64,000 nt of DNA. It comes from Zychaea mexicana. Its lineage: Eukaryota; Mucoromycota; Mucoromycetes; Mucorales; Lichtheimiaceae. The position numbers and the translations under genes are program-made. How positions within the stretch are numbered: position 1 is the stretch's first letter; every line of letters starts with the position of its first letter. This document shows, piece after piece, positions 59,261 to 64,000 of the stretch. The DNA is taken from assembly GCF_025766255.1 (NCBI RefSeq), contig NW_026516682.1:1-64000 (forward strand). The letters run 5' to 3'. The notes under the pieces are model-generated. The model was given only the letters and a program-made list of their open reading frames with translations. It had not been told where the DNA came from and did no database searches.

Positions 59261-62200
59261 GCAATTATAAGGAGTCAATTCACGAATTGAAAAAGGTTGC
59301 TAAAAGAGTAACGAGGAGGAAGAGGGGGGTGTGTCTTGAAGAGAGAGGTGCGTGAGGTTGGTGATTATGTCGGAGTACACGTCGCACGTGGTTTTACTGG
59401 ATTTTTAAGCAGTTCATGCAAAAAAAAAAGAAGCAGGGGACCCGCACGGCATCTGCCTTAGATTCCAGTAAAGTACTATGCGTGATATCACTGGACTTCA
59501 ACGGTCATGTTGCTCTACATTCAAGCTTTTTGCTATATGGTATTGCTGCAAGAGGATGCACCTGGCCATTTGTCCTATGTAGCGGTGCCAAGACTATTTG
59601 GACCCATTGGTGTTCCACACGCAGAGAATGTAGAAAGTTCTTTTCAGTTCGCTGACCAGCCACACAAAATCGTTGCTAAGCAATGCGAAGTCTCTTTTAT
59701 GTATCCATTTCCATCCCAGCAATCGACAATGAACTAGTAGTCAACGACGAAAGACCACTACACACCATCTTCATTCTTTCGTTCCTATATCCTTTGTAAA
59801 TGCACGTGTTAAACTTCTCTTCACTTGTATTATCATCTACTCAATCAGAGCTTCCCAACCACTTGTGGCGTGTAGGTACGGCACACATATAGGATATAGA
59901 CCCATATACTCAACTGCTATATGATTATACGAAACTTTCAATGACCAACATTTTCACAATGCCCAAACTTCTACTAACGTGACGTGAGGCGGTTTTAGAA
60001 GAGACCCGAGTTTGGGGAACAACCCAAACTGAGTTATACAGAATCCGTTAGGTTTGGCATTTGACGCACTCTTTTAGGTAGAAACGCGAAAGCGCGCACG
60101 CGGCTAAGTCAACTTATTAGAGATCATCTCGTCCACATGACTTAACTAGATTGGGAGTCAACTAACTCGAAAATTTCGCGACCAAAGAGAAGACATGTAC
60201 TCAACAGAGCCAAACTTGAGCGCGAAAACAGCGCGCATGCTCTTGGCGTTTATGCATCGCAACAGCAGCAACAGGCAATGTTGTCAAGAAATAGCAATGC
60301 ACCAATACCAAACGAGCCACCACCACCATCATCCTCGTCGACACGTTCACTAACAGAAGAAACACGAAACTCGATATGACTACTACTACCGTTATTATGA
60401 CTATTGACGACGAGGAAGCTTACAACGAGCTCTTCTAGCAACAATGAAAAAGAATGTTCACGTTCAACACCAGGTACAATGGAAGGAACCATGTATGGTT
60501 ACGGTGGCGAAGATTGTGACAAGATGCATTGGAGTTTGATTGTATATTTACCTACCAATACATTCTGAGTGATATTTATGTCTGCATTGAAGCTGGCGTT
60601 TTCCCGATCCTCGATCGATAGGTTCCTTAAAGCAGATGGAACACGCGAGTCTGCTACTTCCTTCGGAAAACGTTCGGACGATCAAAGCTGTCTGGTGTGA
60701 CTTTTCAGACATGATGGCAATCAGCGCTGCATCATTATATTGCTATTGTTGTTCTATTGCGGCTGCTGCTGTTAATGATGCTGGCGATGGTGGGCAGTGA
60801 TACTGCTCCGTCACTGCTGAAGAACATTGCTCTTTTTATATTTTTTCGGATTAATGGGTGTTTAACACCTTTTTAGAGATGCGTGATAATCTCGGTAATT
60901 CATATTGTATAATATATTACAGTTTGATTCGTAATGCATCATCAACAATAGCTCTGCCGTAGTCATAAATTCTCAACACCGTCAGCATGACCGCCAACCC
61001 ATTATGATGCAGCTCCTTGCTGTTGTTGTTGTTGCCGCTGCTCTTATCTCCTCGCACTACTTCGAAATTATTGACAATATAGCGAACAGACTCCTCATTG
61101 TCATTATTATTAGTATTATGATGTGGGAGGAAATGAAAAAAAGAAACCAGAGAGGTTTAACGTACAAATGAGTTGGGATATTACACACACCTCTAACAAT
61201 AGCAAAAGCTATCCCTACAGCTTAATATTTATTATCACATAAAGCCAACTATCGCTCTGGAGGTGAGCTGGTATGTCTTGTTTGTCGCTCAAAGTTTGGT
61301 GACTGAAGGGGGTTTTCTCTCCCAGCCACCATTAATGATGCTCTCGTAAAAAGTGGAATACTGATTAACCAATTGGAGCATCGAAGTATCAACTATAGCT
61401 GGATCTTCATTGCTTCTACAATATCAAGAAATCCTAACCTGCACTAACTTGCAACTAAACGCCGTTGCACCGAGCTTGTGGTAGAGTTGGTAATCGACTG
61501 AGTGTGTCCACACTACTATCATCTTTGGATCAAACTACTGTAAACGTATATATCCGATCGGGTTTCCCTTATCATCATCCCCTACATTTGATACTTTCGC
61601 TAGTGTTGATATCAAAGTAGCGTCAAGCAAATCAAAAATTTTAAAGTGGCTTCGTTAGATTGCATGAAGAATCTCAGTAGTATAGCTCCATGTAATATAT
61701 TTATATACTCGAGACTTGGACGCTCACAAAAAAATTATATGGACGTCAACTCATTTCTGGATGTCTTTTAAAATACTGGCTTGCCGGATACGGATATTGG
61801 TGCAGTTTGATATAGTAGTACCGCCAGCGATCATTGAAAAACAAAAGAAGGGAAGGGGTAAACTGAAATGGCTTTTACTTGAAATGTAATAGATAAAAGT
61901 TAAGCACATTATTATTTTGACTCATCATTAGCAGCACAAAACAATTCGCTTCTAAAAACTTGGCAAGTTTGGCGCCGTTGAAAGCTATTGTAGATATACA
62001 CACAACAGTAACATATATACATTTACATCAATTATCGTGCGAAGACTGATAGTGCTTTTTATTAATTTCGAAATGTCCAAATAAAAGAGGGCAGTTTACA
62101 TTAACTCAATGCAACGTTTAGTAGTCGTTACTATGCAAATCTGTTAAAAAAGTAGCTAAAATTCTCCTTCGAGCATATCTCGTGCTGATCATAGCAGAAA

Positions 62201-63421
62201 TTAAACTGTTTCGGATCTTCAACGTTGTCTAGCAAGCAACAATTAGATATTCATGAAGTTTCAAGTTAAGGTTTCTAATGGTAGTTGATACAAAACTACG
62301 TTACTGTACAGTTTAGATACCCAACGCAAATCAAGCGCATCACCTCTACTTCCTTTTTTCAGAGCTCCCACGAGTCTATGCGAGTTGATTAGGTTACGAG
62401 TCAGTTCTGTATCTTTTGATGTAGCAATAATATCACTTAATCCTCAGTTTACAGTTCTGGAATGTCGGGCGAGCCAAACGCAAGCACCGCGTAGTCGAAG
62501 CTTTGTAGTAGAGATTTGGCAGGAGATGATTCCGTAAGCTGAATTAACAGCACTACTCGAGCAGTTCGAGTGTCACTCTCTACTGATTACTTAGTAGCGC
62601 TGACAAACAGACCGCATTGCTCTGGTCGCAATAGTGAGCGGCGTATCAACGGGAGAGAATTATCCATGGGGCATGGGACATACTGTCTGTTCATATAAAA
62701 GCTACCTTAATAGCATTAGTGAAGAAGTTCAGTGATACTAATGATCGTACATTATCTACGTGATACTAATAAACGCGGATACCTTCCACTTATTTCAAAT
62801 GTTAACCATGGCATACTTTTGACCATATTCGACAGTGTTGAAGCCGGAAAAAAGTCAACAGCGAAACCAGCTCTCAAGCCATCCCCAATAATACATGCCA
62901 ATAATATGAAAGTAGCAGGAGTAAGCAACGAATGGACTCTATATAACCAATGAAGTGAGTTAGAAACTTCTTACCCGAACATAAGGCGTTGTTTGTAATG
63001 ATTGCACTTTCGCTAGCCATTGTATTCTCGTTTGTGCATTCAATAACTGAAGTGACCGGTAGTACTGAGTGAAATGTACATACGTGCTTAAGTTGACCAA
63101 AGTTCCAAATAATGGTTGCTGTATAAATACAGGTACGCTGATGCCAATATCAGTTTGGCCCCTAAGAGTACAGTACCAACCCTGGTGTTCCTAATTGTGT
63201 TTGAGCAATCGGTAACATATGATACTTTGTACGTTTGAGATTGAATTAGTTGTTAACATGGCACGGCAACTATGGAACATATAAAAATGAAATCATGGTA
63301 GCGGGAGGAAGAGGTTTTTGTAAGTACAAATAAATGCAAAGAGTAACGGAGTTTTTATTTACCAAACTTGCCCCGGACTTTTCTGGTTGTCTCTCTTTTT
63401 CTTATAATAACTTTTGTTACC
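59261..63421. other. 4.2 kb intergenic, no supported gene
   Basis: No intact gene is seen. At 60195-60540 a plus-strand frame is coding-like (Gln run, NAPIPNEPPPPSSSSTRSLT, later STPGTMEGTMYGYGGEDC) but two stops break it; it may be a relic. An ORF at 59507-59737 (VLLQEDAPGHLSYV) is too short to assign. GTTTGGCGCCGTTGAAAG near 61968 nearly repeats a block near 46190. The remainder is AT-rich and unremarkable. Confidence 0.45.
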
Positions 63422-64000
63422 ATGTTTGCTGCTACAACACGTCTTGTGCATCGATGCCCAGCATGGCGACGACGATCCTATGCAACAGCAGCACCCGGCG
63501 CGGCCAATTTTCAAGTTTTCAACCGTAACGTGAAACTCATGCAAAAGGATCGTGCAGCTTCGCAAGTTGAAACCAGTCGTACTGTTGATTATCTTAAAGA
63601 CGAAGTCGCTGCTCGTGTAGCCGATCGATTAGCTGTAAGAAGCAACGATTCTCTCTCTCTCTCTCTCTTGTCTGCTTAAAAAAAATAACGTTTATACCAC
63701 AAAACGAAACCATATTAGGATATCAAACGCGATTTCAAAACAGTTGTGGATCTTGGATCGGGTTGCGGACATATTGTTAAACACGTCGACAACGAAATGA
63801 TGGGCAAGTTGATCATGTGTGATATGTCAGGTAAGGATCTTGTGTAAAAAAGATTGTGAAGCTTATAAATTTTTAGAGAGAGGGAAAATGCTGAACGAGA
63901 GTAAGCTAGGTTTAGGCTGAATCCTAGATGTGTATATTTTTTTTCTACAAATTAGAGCAAGCACTACGTCGCGACGCTGATAATTATGCTCCAGGTAAAA
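63422..64000 (+). CDS. NDUFAF5: NDUFAF5-like mitochondrial complex I assembly methyltransferase (5' part)
   Basis: Exons 63422-63634, 63719-63830 and 63956-63994 are in frame; the next donor GTAAAA begins at 63995 and the gene runs off the window. The start MFAATTRLVHRCPAWRRRSY is an Arg-rich presequence. FNRNVKLMQKDRAA followed by DYLKDEVAARVADRL matches the FDR..K..Q..RAA...DYLK.EV..R..DR segment that marks NDUFAF5. The S-adenosylmethionine-binding motif I is VVDLGSGCGHI and motif II is LIMCDMSEQAL. NDUFAF5 hydroxylates an arginine of NDUFS7 despite its methyltransferase fold. In fungi it accompanies complex I. Confidence 0.85.

Noticed and set aside
60250..60492. 80-codon minus-strand ORF with poly-Cys end
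   Set aside because: The opposite strand has a more protein-like but interrupted reading; neither can be supported as a living gene.

Overview
The window is eukaryotic nuclear DNA from a filamentous fungus, most probably an early-diverging one (Mucoromycota, Mucorales). Genes carry many short GT-AG introns (roughly 55-240 bases), start codons lie close behind pyrimidine-rich leaders, and coding sequence is rich in CAA/CAG, AGC and ACA runs. The set includes a mitochondrial propionyl-CoA carboxylase beta subunit, a bifunctional ARG5,6 gene, secreted choice-of-anchor-A proteins and a decayed F-box/LRR gene. The order is inferred, not proven; no rRNA or barcode locus is present.

Layout. (1) 1-10.8 kb is gene-dense: the 3' end of an RNA-binding-type gene, an Ede1/Eps15-like endocytic scaffold (three EH domains, coiled coil, UBA), an Sst2/FlbA-type RGS protein (two DEP domains plus RGS), and a six-exon propionyl-CoA carboxylase beta gene on the minus strand. 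(2) 10.8-46.6 kb is a gene-poor, repeat-rich island that begins around a tRNA-Pro(CGG). It holds a decayed choice-of-anchor-A gene, AT-rich decayed coding relics, a 21-22 bp degenerate tandem repeat, and a ~4.6 kb tandem duplication carrying two intact five-exon choice-of-anchor-A genes. A 128-bp retroposed insertion with a 14-bp target-site duplication sits in only one of the two duplicates. (3) At 32.7-43.8 kb a previously unrecognised paralogous family occurs as two intact ORFs and at least four decayed relatives, interleaved with a ~1.9 kb inverted-repeat-bounded segment that resembles a dead mobile element. (4) 44.6-46 kb is a decayed F-box/LRR-type gene. (5) 46.6-59.3 kb is gene-dense again: an orphan 7-TM protein, ARG5,6 (arginine biosynthesis), a DTWD1-like tRNA acp3U transferase, divergently paired SDH4 (complex II anchor), an eight-exon 2OG-Fe(II) oxygenase, and a second Ede1-like paralogue that has lost the UBA domain. 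(6) 59.3-63.4 kb has no gene I can support, and the window ends in the 5' part of an NDUFAF5-like complex I assembly methyltransferase.

The housekeeping genes share a mitochondrial theme (propionyl-CoA carboxylase, ARG5,6, SDH4, NDUFAF5), but I see no evidence of co-regulation beyond individual promoter sites: a perfect Gcn4/CPC1-type site upstream of ARG5,6 and a CCAAT box in the short DTWD1/SDH4 divergent promoter. Exon coordinates were assigned by hand from splice consensus, reading frame and family conservation.
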